64,000 nucleotides of DNA from Lentzea guizhouensis. GTDB taxonomy: Bacteria; Actinomycetota; Actinomycetes; Mycobacteriales; Pseudonocardiaceae. Under the pieces are notes generated by a model. That model had not been told where the DNA came from. It was given only the letters and a program-made list of their open reading frames with translations, and did no database searches. The position numbers and the translations under genes were made by a program. This document shows, one piece after another, positions 1 to 9,863 of this stretch. The stretch spans positions 930,001 through 994,000 of the forward strand of contig NZ_CP016793.1 of NCBI RefSeq assembly GCF_001701025.1. Reading direction: 5' to 3'. Numbering within the stretch: the first letter of the stretch is position 1; each line of letters begins with the position of its first letter.

Positions 1-2
1 AG

Positions 3-251
3 CTGTGGGACGCGCTGTGGGCCGACCTGGTCGTGCTGATGAAGGACGGCGTGAAGGTCGGCCAGATCAACACCGTCCGCCGCGAGCACATGCCCAGGGC
101 GATGAAGCGGCCGCCGCGCGTGGACCGGCACGGCGGTGAGGTGTACGTCTACCGCCGCGCCGGTGAGCCGTGCTTCCTCTGCGGCACCGAGGTCAGGACG
201 ACCGTGCTGGCCGCCCGCAACCTGTTCTGGTGCCCGGTCTGCCAGCCCTGA
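3..251 (+). CDS. nei2: Endonuclease VIII / Fpg-type DNA glycosylase, C-terminal part
   Basis: The 5' end lies outside the window; the open frame enters at base 3 and stops at 251. The visible 82 residues carry a helix-rich stretch and a closing zinc finger of the form C-x2-C-x16-C-x2-C (CFLCG ... FWCPVC), which is the DNA-binding finger at the end of Fpg/Nei glycosylases. These base-excision-repair enzymes remove oxidised bases and cut the abasic strand. The catalytic N-terminal Pro-Glu is not visible, so the exact subtype is inferred. The position next to the Rv2466c/pepN block fits Rv2464c (nei2) of M. tuberculosis. Confidence 0.85.
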   Translation: MWDALWADLVVLMKDGVKVGQINTVRREHMPRAMKRPPRVDRHGGEVYVYRRAGEPCFLCGTEVRTTVLAARNLFWCPVCQP

Positions 252-258
252 GGACCGG

Positions 259-981
259 CTAGAAGTCGAACCCGCCGCCCATGTCGCCGAAGTCGAAGCC
301 ACCGGTGTCACCCATGTCGGCACCCATGTCGCCCATGCCCACGTCGCCGCCCATGTCGGCCATGCCGTAGTCGCCGACGCCGTGCATGCCGGAGAACATG
401 GCGTCCATCAGCAGGAACGTGCCCACGCCCCACGCGCCGGCCACGAGCGCGGGCTTCCACCACGGCTCGGAGTACCAGCCACGCGGCACCGGACGGCCGG
501 CGACCATGCCGCCGGGGTAGTAGTAGGGCGTGCCGGAACCCGAGTGCGGCGACGCGGCGTAGGCGTGGCCCTCGACGGAGACCTGGCGGTCCTCGCTGAC
601 GGCACCGGCCTGCTTCTGACCGGCGATCTCGGGCAACGCGGGACCGGGGTCCATGTCCATCGCCTCACGCGCGGCACGGACGTAGTGCAGCCCCTCCATC
701 GCGGTCTGCGTGACCAGCCTGGCCTGCGGGATCGTGCGGGTCTGCTCCATCTGCGACCCGGCGGCGGTGAAGCGTTCGGACGCGTCGGCCAGCGCCTGGG
801 TGGCCGCGGTGTTGCTGCCGGTGAGGCTCATCACCTGCCCGCCGAGCCGCTCGACCCAGCGCCGTGCCTCCGCCTTGGCGTCGTCCAGCTCCCGCGCCTT
901 GCGCGCGTTGCTCTGGTTGACCAGGTAGAACGCCCCGGCAGCCAGCAGTACCAGCACAACGATCCACACGAGCGTGCCCAC
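259..981 (-). CDS. Membrane-anchored protein with Gly/Met/Asp-rich tail, DUF1542-like
   Basis: A 240-residue protein with one N-terminal transmembrane helix (residues about 3-22), a charged helical region rich in Ala, Arg and Glu (25-110), and a second hydrophobic patch near 178-190. The last 45 residues are a low-complexity tail of repeated Gly-Asp-Met units ending in Phe-Asp-Phe. It resembles actinobacterial proteins annotated as DUF1542-containing; the family assignment is from recall. It is convergent with the nei2 end, with an 8-bp gap. No function can be given. The Met/Asp tail could bind metal or mediate contacts, but that is a guess. Confidence 0.75.
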   Translation of the reverse strand: MGTLVWIVVLVLLAAGAFYLVNQSNARKARELDDAKAEARRWVERLGGQVMSLTGSNTAATQALADASERFTAAGSQMEQTRTIPQARLVTQTAMEGLHYVRAAREAMDMDPGPALPEIAGQKQAGAVSEDRQVSVEGHAYAASPHSGSGTPYYYPGGMVAGRPVPRGWYSEPWWKPALVAGAWGVGTFLLMDAMFSGMHGVGDYGMADMGGDVGMGDMGADMGDTGGFDFGDMGGGFDF

Positions 982-1037
982 GGTTTACCTCCCACAGCAG
1001 GTAATCCGTCAACGAGCAATCGTTGCCCATAGTTCCG

Positions 1038-2261
1038 TCAGAACACCTCTGGACAGTGCGGTGCATGTGTGTCGAGGAACGCCATCGTCAGCGCGTCCAC
1101 ATGCCCTGGCGTGTGCTCGATGACACGGCGTGCCCGGTTGAGCACGGAAAGCCGGGCACCGCCGAGGAAAGCACTGCCGAGCGCCGCGACGTCCAGCGAC
1201 ACGTCCGCGGGGTCGTCGGTGCGGGTCACGACCGCTTCGCCGCCCTTGACCGCGAGGCGCCAGCGGCCGGAGTTCCACGGGCAGAGCCCGTCCTCGACCT
1301 CGACGACACTGTCCACATCGGACGAGTACCGGCGCAGCGGCAACGCCTTCTCGACGTCGACGACCCGCAGCCACAGCCCGTCGGTGAGCTGTGTCCGCAC
1401 CATGCGCGGGTTGTCGACCATGTGCTGGACCGGGTCACCCTCGGCGGTGTAGAAGGAGATGCTCGCCGCGAGGTCGAGGTCCAGCAAGAACCGGTAGAGC
1501 GCCGCGTAGGCCTCCTCGGTCTCGGCGACCAGCTCGCGGACGTTCAGCTCGTTCCGCGGGCCGCTCTCGCTCCACTCGTGCTTCACCCGGAACACCACGT
1601 ACCCCTGCGGATGAAGGCAGTACCGGTAGGAGGAGAGGCCACGGCGATCGGACTCGGCGTCGGCGAGGAAGTAGCCCCAGCTCGGGCCGCCGCGGCTGAG
1701 CCAGCCGACCTTCGTGCGGCGCACCTTGTCGTGCAACGCCACCATGAACGGCATCGCCTCGTCGCGCGTGACCTGGCGGATGCGCGCGGGATCGACGGTG
1801 ACGCCGGGGTGGAACGGCATCCGCGTCGGCATCGTCATCATGTTCAGGCTCGTCGCGTGCTCGCCGTAGCCGAACCGCCGGTAGATCGAGCCCTCCGACG
1901 CCCAGAGCCCACCGAGCGCCTCGCCCGCGTCGTGCATCGCCTGCAGCTGCGTCTTCATCAGCAGTGAGGCCACGCCACGGCGCCGATGGCCGGGCTTGAC
2001 CGACACGAACGTGACGGCACCGAACTCGACCTGCGCTCCACCGGGCACCGTGATCTCGCGGCTGAGGATCCCGCCGGTGCCGATCATCTCGTCACCGTCG
2101 AACACGGCGTGCGTGCGGTCGATCTCCAGCAGGTTCGACCACTTGTCGCCGGGATCGGGATCGTCGAGGAACCCCCACGCGAACACTCGGCGCAGCTCGT
2201 CGAGCTCGCTGCGGTCGATGGTCCTGATGCTCAGCGTCGAGTCGGCCATGACGGCAGTCAT
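1038..2261 (-). CDS. eis: Eis-family GNAT N-acetyltransferase
   Basis: A 407-residue protein with the Eis layout. The N-terminal GNAT fold has the acetyl-CoA loop in VKPGHRRRGVASLLM (near residues 79-93). A central second GNAT-like fold follows, then a sterol-carrier-like C-terminal domain ending in ...HCPEVF; in Eis proteins the free C-terminal carboxylate takes part in catalysis. Known Eis enzymes acetylate amines of aminoglycosides and lysines in peptides. Two start codons are possible (2261, or the Met at 2249, giving MADSTLSIRT). The natural substrate here cannot be read from the sequence. Confidence 0.88.
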   Translation of the reverse strand: MTAVMADSTLSIRTIDRSELDELRRVFAWGFLDDPDPGDKWSNLLEIDRTHAVFDGDEMIGTGGILSREITVPGGAQVEFGAVTFVSVKPGHRRRGVASLLMKTQLQAMHDAGEALGGLWASEGSIYRRFGYGEHATSLNMMTMPTRMPFHPGVTVDPARIRQVTRDEAMPFMVALHDKVRRTKVGWLSRGGPSWGYFLADAESDRRGLSSYRYCLHPQGYVVFRVKHEWSESGPRNELNVRELVAETEEAYAALYRFLLDLDLAASISFYTAEGDPVQHMVDNPRMVRTQLTDGLWLRVVDVEKALPLRRYSSDVDSVVEVEDGLCPWNSGRWRLAVKGGEAVVTRTDDPADVSLDVAALGSAFLGGARLSVLNRARRVIEHTPGHVDALTMAFLDTHAPHCPEVF

Positions 2262-2290
2262 ACGCCGCCACGGCCGGACCCGCAGCCGAA

Positions 2291-3643
2291 TTACCGCTGG
2301 ATCGACTTGACCTCGCAGAACTCGTCGAGCCCGAACCTGCCGAACTCCCGCCCGTTGCCCGACTGCCGGTACCCGCCGAACGGCGCACTCGTGTTGAACG
2401 CCCCGCCGTTGACGTCCACCTGCCCCGCCCGCAGCCTCTTGGCCACGGCCAGCGCACGCTCGTCGTCAGCGGAGAACACCGCCCCCGCGAGCCCGTAGAT
2501 CGTGGAGTTCGCGATGCGCACCGCGTCGTCCTCGTCCACGTACGGCATGACCGACAGCACCGGCCCGAAGATCTCCTCCTGCGCGATGGTCATCTCCGGC
2601 GTGACGCCACCGAACACCGTCGGCGCCACGTAGAACCCCTTCGGCAACGGCGCCTCCGGCCCACCGTGCGCGAGCTGCGCGCCTTCCTCGACCCCTGTGC
2701 GGATGTACCCGACCACCCGGTCGCGCTGGGCGGCGGACACCGCCGGCCCGATGCGCGTCGTCGGCTCCGCGGGGTCGGCCGACGTGTACTTCGCCGCCGC
2801 CGCAGCCGCCAACCGCACCGCCTCGTCGTGCTTCTCGGCCGGCACCAGCAACCGCGTCCACGCGCTGCACGCCTGGCCGTTGTTCATGAACGAGTTCGCC
2901 ACGGCGATCTTCACGGCCCTGGCGAGATCGGCGTCGTCGAGCACCACGCACGCCGACTTCCCGCCGAGCTCCAGCGCAACCCGCTTCACCGTCTCCGCGG
3001 CCACGGCCGACACCCTCCGGCCGGCCCGCGTCGACCCGGTGAACGACACCATGTCGACCTTCTCGTGCGCCGCGAGCGCCTCACCGACCACCGGCCCGGT
3101 GCCGTGCACGAGGGTGAAGACCCCGCTGGGCGTGGCCTTGCCGATGATCCCGGCCAGCAGGTCGGCGGTGTGCGGCGCGAGCTCGCTCGGCTTGAGCACC
3201 ACGGTGTTCCCCGCCGCCAACGCCGGCACGACCTTCGCCACCATCTGCTGCAGCGGGAAGTTCCACGGCGTGATGGCCGCGACCACCCCGACCGGCTCGC
3301 GCAGGACCAGCGAGTTGCCGATCTCCTCCGGCTCGAAGTACCCGCCCTCGATGGCCGCCGCGATCCCCTCCGCGATGCCGATGGGGTTCGTGACCTGCAC
3401 CTTCTGGCTGAAGGTGAGCGGCGTGCCCATCTCGCGGGTCATGGTGGCGGCGAGCTCGCCGGCCTGTTCCTTCAAGCCGTCGATGATCGCGCGGACGGCT
3501 TTGAGGCGTTCTTCGACCGAGGTCCGGGACCACGCGGGGAAGGCTTCGGCCGCTTTGGCGACCGCGGCGTCGACGTCGGCCGGTGTGCCCTCGGGGAGGG
3601 TGCCGATGACTTCCTCGGTGGCGGGGTTGACGACCTCGATCAC
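2291..3643 (-). CDS. NAD(P)-dependent aldehyde dehydrogenase
   Basis: A 450-residue ALDH superfamily enzyme that oxidises an aldehyde to a carboxylic acid. The cofactor motif TPWNFP (125-130), the Rossmann motif FTGSTRAG (201-208), the general base Glu225 in ALELGGKS and the nucleophile Cys259 in NNGQACS are all intact. It is slightly shorter than the usual 475 or so residues. The substrate is not predictable. It lies 29 bp from the end of the Eis-type gene on the same strand. No promoter was recognised in the 250 bp upstream. Confidence 0.93.
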   Translation of the reverse strand: MIEVVNPATEEVIGTLPEGTPADVDAAVAKAAEAFPAWSRTSVEERLKAVRAIIDGLKEQAGELAATMTREMGTPLTFSQKVQVTNPIGIAEGIAAAIEGGYFEPEEIGNSLVLREPVGVVAAITPWNFPLQQMVAKVVPALAAGNTVVLKPSELAPHTADLLAGIIGKATPSGVFTLVHGTGPVVGEALAAHEKVDMVSFTGSTRAGRRVSAVAAETVKRVALELGGKSACVVLDDADLARAVKIAVANSFMNNGQACSAWTRLLVPAEKHDEAVRLAAAAAAKYTSADPAEPTTRIGPAVSAAQRDRVVGYIRTGVEEGAQLAHGGPEAPLPKGFYVAPTVFGGVTPEMTIAQEEIFGPVLSVMPYVDEDDAVRIANSTIYGLAGAVFSADDERALAVAKRLRAGQVDVNGGAFNTSAPFGGYRQSGNGREFGRFGLDEFCEVKSIQR

Positions 3644-3894
3644 GGGCCCTCCTCGAGGGATGTGACACCTGTGGGTTGCTGGGTCTCAGCCTGTCACATC
3701 GGAGGCGGGGAAGTCAGCCGGGGCACGCGACCTGGAGGCGAGCGGGCCCGGTGCCGAACCGCGTGCCACGCCCGAGGTCCGGCACCGAAATTTCGGGACC
3801 GAAGGTCGCCGGACACGGCAAGACGGCAGTGGCGCCGAGCTGGGTCACGAAGACCTCTGCTCGGCGCCACTCGTCCCCGAAGCCCTCGCAGGCA

Positions 3895-4503
3895 TCAGCT
3901 GAAGTCGAGGTCACCCGTTCGAGTGCGCTTCAGCTCGAAGAAGTGCGGATATCCGGCCAGCAGACGGGCGCCGTCGAAGATCCGGCCCGCCTCCTCGCCG
4001 CGCGGGATCTTCGTCAGCACGGGGCCGAAGAAGGCGACTCCGTCGATGTGGATGGTCGGCGTGCCGACGTCCATGCCGACCGGGTCCATGCCGCGGTGGT
4101 GCGAGGCCCGCAGTTCCTCGTCGTACTCGGTCGAGGTCGCGGCGGAGGCCAGCTCGGCGGGCAGTTCGGCGTCCGCGAGCGAGAGCTTGATGATCTCGTC
4201 GAAGTCCTTGTTGCCCTCGTTGTGGATGCGGGTGCCCATGGCGGCGTAGAGCCGGGGCAGGACCTCGTTGCCGAACTTCTGCTCGGCGGCGATCGCGACG
4301 CGGACCGGGCCCCAGCCCTTGGTCATGATCTCCTTGTACTCCTCGGGCAGGTCGCGACCCTCGTTCAGCACGGACAGGCTCATCACGTGGAAGCTCAGGT
4401 CGATGTCGCGGACCTTCTCGACCTCGAGGATCCACCGGGAGGTGATCCACGCGAACGGACAAAGCGGGTCGAAGTAGAAATCGACCTTGGCCTTCTCAGC
4501 CAT
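3895..4503 (-). CDS. Mycothiol-dependent nitroreductase Rv2466c-like, DsbA-fold protein
   Basis: A DsbA/thioredoxin-fold protein of 202 residues from the preferred ATG at 4503, which has AAGGGG five bases upstream; a GTG at 4521 would add six residues. The active-site motif is DPLCPFAW with Cys15. It keeps the first cysteine of the CPWC pair of Rv2466c but has Ala at the second position, so it would act as a monothiol enzyme. The ITSRW motif after the active site is typical of this family. Rv2466c uses mycothiol to reduce nitro compounds and respond to oxidative stress. Divergent pepN downstream matches the M. tuberculosis arrangement. Confidence 0.85.
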   Translation of the reverse strand: MAEKAKVDFYFDPLCPFAWITSRWILEVEKVRDIDLSFHVMSLSVLNEGRDLPEEYKEIMTKGWGPVRVAIAAEQKFGNEVLPRLYAAMGTRIHNEGNKDFDEIIKLSLADAELPAELASAATSTEYDEELRASHHRGMDPVGMDVGTPTIHIDGVAFFGPVLTKIPRGEEAGRIFDGARLLAGYPHFFELKRTRTGDLDFS

Positions 4504-4666
4504 GGGTGCCCCTTCAGTCACGGTAGGTGGGGTTGTCCCCCCATCAGCCCAACCAGATCACCCTGTCATCTCTTCCCGCACGCCGGTTCCGTGATTGGAT
4601 GCGGGAGTCATAACCATTCCCGACAACGTCAGCGCGTAACCACACGCGCGGCAGACGAGGTGACCA

Positions 4667-7228
4667 GTGGCCGCGCCCAACCTCACCCGCGACCAGGCTC
4701 AGGACCGTTCTGAGCTGCTGGAAGTGGAGTCCTACCGGATCGAGCTGGACCTGACCGACGGCGGCGGGAAGCCGGGTTCGGACACGTTCCGCTCCACCAC
4801 GACCGTGGTGTTCCGCAGTCGGACTCCAGGTGCTTCCTCGTGGATCGACATCGTGGCGGCGACCGTGCACCGGGCCGTGCTGAACGGCGAGGAGATCGAC
4901 GTCTCCGACTACCGCGAGGAGGACGGCGTCAGGCTGTCGGACCTCGCGGAGACGAACGAGCTGACGATCGAGGCCGACTGCCGGTACATGAACACCGGCG
5001 AGGGCCTGCACCGGTTCGTCGACCCGGTCGACGGCGGTGTGTACCTGTACTCGCAGTTCGAGACCGCGGACGCCAAGCGCATGTTCGCGTGCTTCGACCA
5101 GCCGGACCTGAAGTCGGTGTTCTCGCTCCAGGTCACCGCACCGCACGACTGGAAGGTGATCTCCAACGGCGAGATCACCGGCACCGAGGCCGGCGAGGGC
5201 GGCGCGGACGTGCACACGTTCGCCACCACCAAGCCGATGTCGACCTACATCGTCGCGCTCGTCGCCGGCCCTTATGCCGAGTGGCGGGACGAGTTCGTGG
5301 AGGGCGACTTCCGCATCCCGCTCGGGATCTACTGCCGCGCCTCGCTCGCTCCCCACATGGACCACGAGCGGCTGTTCACCGAGACCAAGCAGGGCTTCGG
5401 GTTCTTCCACCAGGCGTTCGGCGTCAAGTACCCGTTCGGCAAGTACGACCAGTGCTTCGTGCCGGAGTTCAACGCGGGCGCGATGGAGAACGCGGGCTGC
5501 GTCACGTTCCTGGAGGACTACGTCTTCCGCAGCCGGGTCACCCGCTACCTCTACGAGCGCCGGTCCGAGACCGTGCTGCACGAGATGGCGCACATGTGGT
5601 TCGGCGACCTGGTCACCATGCGCTGGTGGGACGACCTGTGGCTGAACGAGTCGTTCGCCACCTGGGCGTCGGTGCTCGCGCAGGCCGAGGCCACCGAGTA
5701 CCGCCAGGCGTGGACGACGTTCGCGAAGATCGAGAAGTCGTGGGCCTACCGGCAAGACCAGCTGCCGTCCACGCACCCGGTCGCCGCGGACATCCCGGAC
5801 CTGCAGGCGGTCGAGGTCAACTTCGACGGCATCACCTACGCCAAGGGCGCTTCCGTGCTGAAGCAGCTCGTCGCGTACGTCGGCCTGGAGAACTTCCTGG
5901 CGGGCCTGCGGGTCTACTTCGCCAAGCACGCGTGGGGCAACGCGACGCTCGCGGACCTGCTGGGCGCGCTGGAGGAGGCGTCCGGCCGCGACCTGTCGTG
6001 GTGGAGCGCGCAGTGGCTGGAGACGACCGGCCTGAACCTGTTGCGCCCCAAGTTCACCGTTGACGCGGCGGGCAAGTTCACCGAGTTCGCCGTGCTGCAG
6101 GGCGGCGCGCGTCCCGGTGCCGGCGAGTACCGCACGCACCGCATCGCGATCGGTGTCTACGACGACGACGGCAGCGGCAAGCTGGTCCGCACGCACCGCC
6201 ACGAGCTGGACGTCACCGGCGACCGCACCGAGGTCCCCGAGCTCGTCGGCGTGCACCGCGGCAAGATCGTGCTGGTCAACGACGACGACCTCACCTACTG
6301 CACGATGCGCCTGGACCCGGACTCGCTGGCGGCGCTGATCGACCACATCTCCGACATCGCCGAACCGCTGCCGCGCACGCTGTGCTGGTCGGCCGCGTGG
6401 GAGATGACCCGCGAGGCCGAGCTGAAGGCGCGCGACTTCGTGAACCTGGTGCTCGGCGGTCTGCACGCCGAGTCGGAGGTCGGTGTCGTGCAGCGGCTCC
6501 TGCTGCAGGCGCAGACCTCGCTGTCGTCCTACGCGGACGACTCGTGGCGGGCCGAGGGCTGGCGCCGGTTCGTGGCCAAGACCCTGGAACTGGCGCAGGC
6601 CGCCGAGCCGGGTTCGGACCACCAGCTGGCGTTCGTGAACGCGCTCGCCTCCTCCGTGCTCGACGAGTCCACTTTGGACGTGCTGCGCGGCTGGTACGAC
6701 GGCTCGGCCGGGCTGGAGGGCCTCGACGTCGACACCGACCTGCGCTGGCGGCTGCTGCAGGCCCTCGTCGCGCACGGCAGGGCCGGGCTGGCGGAGATCG
6801 ACGCCGAGGAGGAGCGCGACCCCACCTCCACCGGCCACCGCCGCGCCCAGTCGACGCGGGCGCTGCGCCCGACGGCCGAAGCCAAGGACGAGGCGTGGGA
6901 ACGCGCCGTGAACGACGACGAGCTGCCCAACGCGGTCAGCGAGGCGATCATCGCGGGCATCTCGCACCCCGGTCAGAAGGAGCTGCTGGAGCCGTACGTG
7001 GCGCGCTACTTCGCCGACGTGAAGGGCGTGTGGGACCGCCGTTCCTCGGAACGCGCGCAGTCGATGGTGGTCGGCATGTTCCCGGCCTGGTCGATCGCGA
7101 GGTCCACTGTGGAGGCCGCCGACGCGTGGCTCGCCGACGAGCACCCGCCGTCGTTGCGCCGCCTGGTGTCCGAGGGGCGCGCCGGCATCGTGCGTGCTCT
7201 CGCGGCGCAGGAGTTCGACCGGTCCTGA
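4667..7228 (+). CDS. pepN: Aminopeptidase N, M1 zinc metallopeptidase
   Basis: An 853-residue cytosolic M1 aminopeptidase that removes N-terminal residues from peptides. The exopeptidase motif GAMEN is at residues 271-275. The zinc site HEMAH is at 305-309 and is followed 19 residues later by Glu328 in NESFA, completing HExxH-x18-E. A long helical C-terminal ERAP1-like domain follows. The GTG start at 4667 is preceded by GAGGTGA. The length matches actinobacterial PepN. The gene diverges from the Rv2466c-like gene and ends just before a strong hairpin terminator. Confidence 0.96.
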   Translation: MAAPNLTRDQAQDRSELLEVESYRIELDLTDGGGKPGSDTFRSTTTVVFRSRTPGASSWIDIVAATVHRAVLNGEEIDVSDYREEDGVRLSDLAETNELTIEADCRYMNTGEGLHRFVDPVDGGVYLYSQFETADAKRMFACFDQPDLKSVFSLQVTAPHDWKVISNGEITGTEAGEGGADVHTFATTKPMSTYIVALVAGPYAEWRDEFVEGDFRIPLGIYCRASLAPHMDHERLFTETKQGFGFFHQAFGVKYPFGKYDQCFVPEFNAGAMENAGCVTFLEDYVFRSRVTRYLYERRSETVLHEMAHMWFGDLVTMRWWDDLWLNESFATWASVLAQAEATEYRQAWTTFAKIEKSWAYRQDQLPSTHPVAADIPDLQAVEVNFDGITYAKGASVLKQLVAYVGLENFLAGLRVYFAKHAWGNATLADLLGALEEASGRDLSWWSAQWLETTGLNLLRPKFTVDAAGKFTEFAVLQGGARPGAGEYRTHRIAIGVYDDDGSGKLVRTHRHELDVTGDRTEVPELVGVHRGKIVLVNDDDLTYCTMRLDPDSLAALIDHISDIAEPLPRTLCWSAAWEMTREAELKARDFVNLVLGGLHAESEVGVVQRLLLQAQTSLSSYADDSWRAEGWRRFVAKTLELAQAAEPGSDHQLAFVNALASSVLDESTLDVLRGWYDGSAGLEGLDVDTDLRWRLLQALVAHGRAGLAEIDAEEERDPTSTGHRRAQSTRALRPTAEAKDEAWERAVNDDELPNAVSEAIIAGISHPGQKELLEPYVARYFADVKGVWDRRSSERAQSMVVGMFPAWSIARSTVEAADAWLADEHPPSLRRLVSEGRAGIVRALAAQEFDRS

Positions 7229-7241
7229 GGTTCTGCTTCGC

Positions 7242-7277
7242 GAAGCCCCGCAACGCGTTCGCGCGTTGCGGGGCTTC
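7242..7277 (+). terminator. Terminator hairpin after pepN
   Basis: A perfect 16-bp stem (7242-7257 with 7262-7277) closed by a TTCG tetraloop, 13 bp after the pepN stop. No T-tract is seen, which is common in high-GC actinobacteria. Confidence 0.85.
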
Positions 7278-7316
7278 CGCGTATCGTCAGCCGGCTGTCC
7301 ACGGGCTGGGGGGATC

Positions 7317-9164
7317 ATGTGGGAAGTGGTGCGGCGGTACGAGGTGGGCGACGACGAGGTCCACGAGGTGCTGGCTCGTGCCGACGACGTCGAGGGGTTG
7401 TTCGCGCAAGCCCGCCCGCTCGACCGCCGGGAGCTCGTCGTGCGCGGTTGTCCGGACGTGGCGGCGCTGTCCCGCGACTTCACGATCGAGGTGCTGGACG
7501 ACCAGCAGTGGGTGTGGTTCTGGGACGTGCTCGACCCGGTCGTGCGGGAGGAGGCCGGCCGTGTCGTCGTCACGGCTTCCGCCGCGCTGCAGGAAGAAGA
7601 GCACCCGCAGGCGTTGCGCCGGCTGAAGCAGCCGCGGTACCGGATCTTCCAGGAACACCGGTTCGTCGGCTGGTGCGAGGTCGAGGGGCTGCCGGACGAG
7701 TGGGAGGGCTGGTCCTGGCCACCGGTCACTCTGCTCGGTTGCGACACCCCCGACTTCACCGGTGACCGGTACGACCTGTGGACGGGCGTGCGCGCGTTGG
7801 ACGTCACTGGGCGCGTGATGGGTGAAGTCCGGCTCGACCTCGACATCAGCGAGGTGCGGCCGCGTGCGAACGGGCGGTTCGACGTGGTGCTCGACCAGTC
7901 GTGCTCGCACCACGTGCCCAAGTGGCGGGAACGACCGTTGCCCGCCGCGGAGGCGGTGTGGGACCTGTGGCGGCACGGACGGCCTGAGGAACCCGGTCTG
8001 TGGGCGGAGCTGGGCACCGAGGAACGCCAGTCGTGGCTGGACCTCACGTTCGTCGGCTGGCAGAGCACGGCGGAGCTCGGCCCCAGGACGTTCCACCTCG
8101 ACGGCCGGCACGTCACCGACGAGCCCGGGCTGTACCTGGTGCTGAGCGAGGCGTTCGCAGGGCCCGGCAACTACTTCGGGCGGCACTACGACTCGTTCCA
8201 CGCCTGCCTGCAAGACGCTCGCGTGACCGGATCGACGCTCGTGTGGCACAACGCCCGCACGGCCTGGGAGTCGATCGGCGAGCTGTTCGTGGAGGTGCTG
8301 GAGCTCCTGCACGCCAACGAGGTGGTGGTCGAGCTGGACTTCACCCCCGGCGAGCTGGACCGCAGGCTCGCGCTGGGCGAACTGGCCAGGCGCCTGACCG
8401 CGGCGGGCGAGCACGTGATCACCGACAACAGCCGGTGGAAGCTCGACTCGGTGGCGGCCGGTGTCGCCGTGTCGACGCGGGAAGACCGGATCGCGGTGGT
8501 GACGCACTCCCCCGCCGAGGTCGCGAAGACCCTGCTGCGCAACGGTGTGGAGCTGCAGCCGCAGCGGACGGTCCGGCAGCGCGGGACCGAGCTGGTGGTG
8601 ACCGGGGACGACCACCTCGCGCTCGGCTGGGAGCGGGTCGCGGACGTCGTCGTCGCCAGGAACGACGTGTGGCGCGTCGAGGCGGAACGACGCAGCCGGC
8701 TCACCGACCTGCTGCACACCTGGCGGAGAGCGACGCAGGAGCGGTTGCACGTGACCAGCCGGCAGGGCCGCGTGGTCGTCACGGGTGCCGCGCCGTTGCC
8801 GCGCAAGCTGATGGCCCGCGACCTCGCCGATCACCCAGCGCCCGCACCGCCCGACGGCTACGAGCTCGTCGTGACCCGCACACCCGGCATCAACGCACGC
8901 ATCACCCACGCCGGGCTCGAGGTCGCGCGCGGCCGGATCGCGGTCATCGGCCGGGACGCGGTCCCGTCGGACATCGGCGTCGAGCTCCGCCACCGCAGGC
9001 AGGGCCTCGGCAGCGCGCTGCTGGGCGCGTTGGTGCGCGAGGCCGGAGTGGACGGTGCGACAACCGGGGTGCTGATCTCGCCGGAGTTCGGCATCGTCTT
9101 CTTCCGGGCGCTCGGCTGGCAGGACGAAGCCGACGTCGTCACCACGCACCAAGGGGGAACATGA
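7317..9164 (+). CDS. Barstar-domain / GNAT acetyltransferase fusion protein
   Basis: A 615-residue multidomain protein from the ATG at 7317, which follows a G-rich Shine-Dalgarno. Residues 1-250 match no family I recognise. Residues about 257-345 look like barstar (barnase inhibitor): TFHLDGRHVTD, then GNYFGRHYDSFHACL and a TLVW strand, the usual YFGxNxDAxxxCL pattern. Residues about 515-605 are a GNAT domain with the acetyl-CoA loop RRQGLGSALL. Barstar folds bind ribonucleases of the barnase type; GNATs acetylate amines. No barnase-like toxin gene is nearby. Its stop overlaps the start of the next GNAT gene by ATGA, so the two are translationally coupled. The pair is absent from the equivalent M. 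tuberculosis interval as I recall it. Confidence 0.8.
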   Translation: MWEVVRRYEVGDDEVHEVLARADDVEGLFAQARPLDRRELVVRGCPDVAALSRDFTIEVLDDQQWVWFWDVLDPVVREEAGRVVVTASAALQEEEHPQALRRLKQPRYRIFQEHRFVGWCEVEGLPDEWEGWSWPPVTLLGCDTPDFTGDRYDLWTGVRALDVTGRVMGEVRLDLDISEVRPRANGRFDVVLDQSCSHHVPKWRERPLPAAEAVWDLWRHGRPEEPGLWAELGTEERQSWLDLTFVGWQSTAELGPRTFHLDGRHVTDEPGLYLVLSEAFAGPGNYFGRHYDSFHACLQDARVTGSTLVWHNARTAWESIGELFVEVLELLHANEVVVELDFTPGELDRRLALGELARRLTAAGEHVITDNSRWKLDSVAAGVAVSTREDRIAVVTHSPAEVAKTLLRNGVELQPQRTVRQRGTELVVTGDDHLALGWERVADVVVARNDVWRVEAERRSRLTDLLHTWRRATQERLHVTSRQGRVVVTGAAPLPRKLMARDLADHPAPAPPDGYELVVTRTPGINARITHAGLEVARGRIAVIGRDAVPSDIGVELRHRRQGLGSALLGALVREAGVDGATTGVLISPEFGIVFFRALGWQDEADVVTTHQGGT

Positions 9165-9814
9165 ACCACATCGGCACGCTCGTCGAACGCTGGCACCGCG
9201 GCTGGATCGCCGCCGACGGGCTGACGTCCGAGCACCGCGACGGCCGGCTGGTCGTGCACGTCGGCCGGCCGCACCGGAAGCACGAGTGGCTCGCCACCGA
9301 CGAGACCGAGGTCGCGGCGCTCGCCGAACACGTCGCCGCGACGCAGGAGCCGAACTGGCTCAGCGTCCCGACGAGCGACCCGGCGAAGGTGATCGCGGAG
9401 GTCGAGCGGGCCGGGCTGGTCGTCGCCCGGCCCGACGAGACCTTCATGCGGCGCGCGCTCGCCGGTCATCCCGAGCCCGTCCTGCCTGCCGGGTACGCCG
9501 TCGTGGTGACGCGGGACCCGGTCATCCACGTGCGGGTGCTGGCGGACGGCGAACCGGCCGCGAGCGGGTTGATGGCCGTGGTCGGCGAGGACGCGGTGGC
9601 GCACCGGATCGAGACCGCCGCCGAGCACCGACGGCGGGGGCTGGGTGGGTTCGTGATGGGCAGGCTGGTGGCCGAGGCGCTGAAGGAGAGGGCGCGGACC
9701 GGGTTGCTGTTCTCGTCGGCCGACGGCGTGCACCTCTACCGCAGCCTCGGCTGGGAGCGGATCTCCGACCTCGTGGTGGCGCGCAACGAGGCTGCCGAGC
9801 GGCTGAGCCCCTGA
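9161..9814 (+). CDS. GNAT family N-acetyltransferase
   Basis: A 217-residue protein whose ATG overlaps the preceding stop by four bases. The C-terminal half is a GNAT fold: HRRRGLGGFVMGRL (about residues 147-160) is the acetyl-CoA pyrophosphate loop, and YRSLGWERISDLV is the closing strand. The N-terminal 100 residues resemble the first GNAT-like lobe of related proteins. Its C-terminal half is similar in layout to the GNAT domain of the upstream fusion, which suggests a duplication. Substrate unknown. Confidence 0.85.
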   Translation: MNHIGTLVERWHRGWIAADGLTSEHRDGRLVVHVGRPHRKHEWLATDETEVAALAEHVAATQEPNWLSVPTSDPAKVIAEVERAGLVVARPDETFMRRALAGHPEPVLPAGYAVVVTRDPVIHVRVLADGEPAASGLMAVVGEDAVAHRIETAAEHRRRGLGGFVMGRLVAEALKERARTGLLFSSADGVHLYRSLGWERISDLVVARNEAAERLSP

Positions 9815-9820
9815 GACGCC

Positions 9821-9852
9821 GACAGCCCCCGGCCGAGAAGCCGGGGGCTGTC
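9821..9852. terminator. Bidirectional terminator hairpin
   Basis: A perfect 13-bp stem (GACAGCCCCCGGC with its complement at 9840-9852) and a 6-base loop, between convergent genes ending at 9814 and 9864. It can serve both strands. Confidence 0.85.
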
Positions 9853-9863
9853 GTCACGGGTGC

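Noticed and set aside
3714..3914. 66-codon minus frame between the Rv2466c-like gene and aldehyde dehydrogenase
   Set aside because: No ribosome site, no family pattern, overlaps the end of the Rv2466c-like gene; too weak to call.
4544..8170. 1208-codon minus-strand frame opposite pepN
   Set aside because: Antisense shadow of pepN and the barstar-GNAT gene; composition dominated by Arg, Ser, His.
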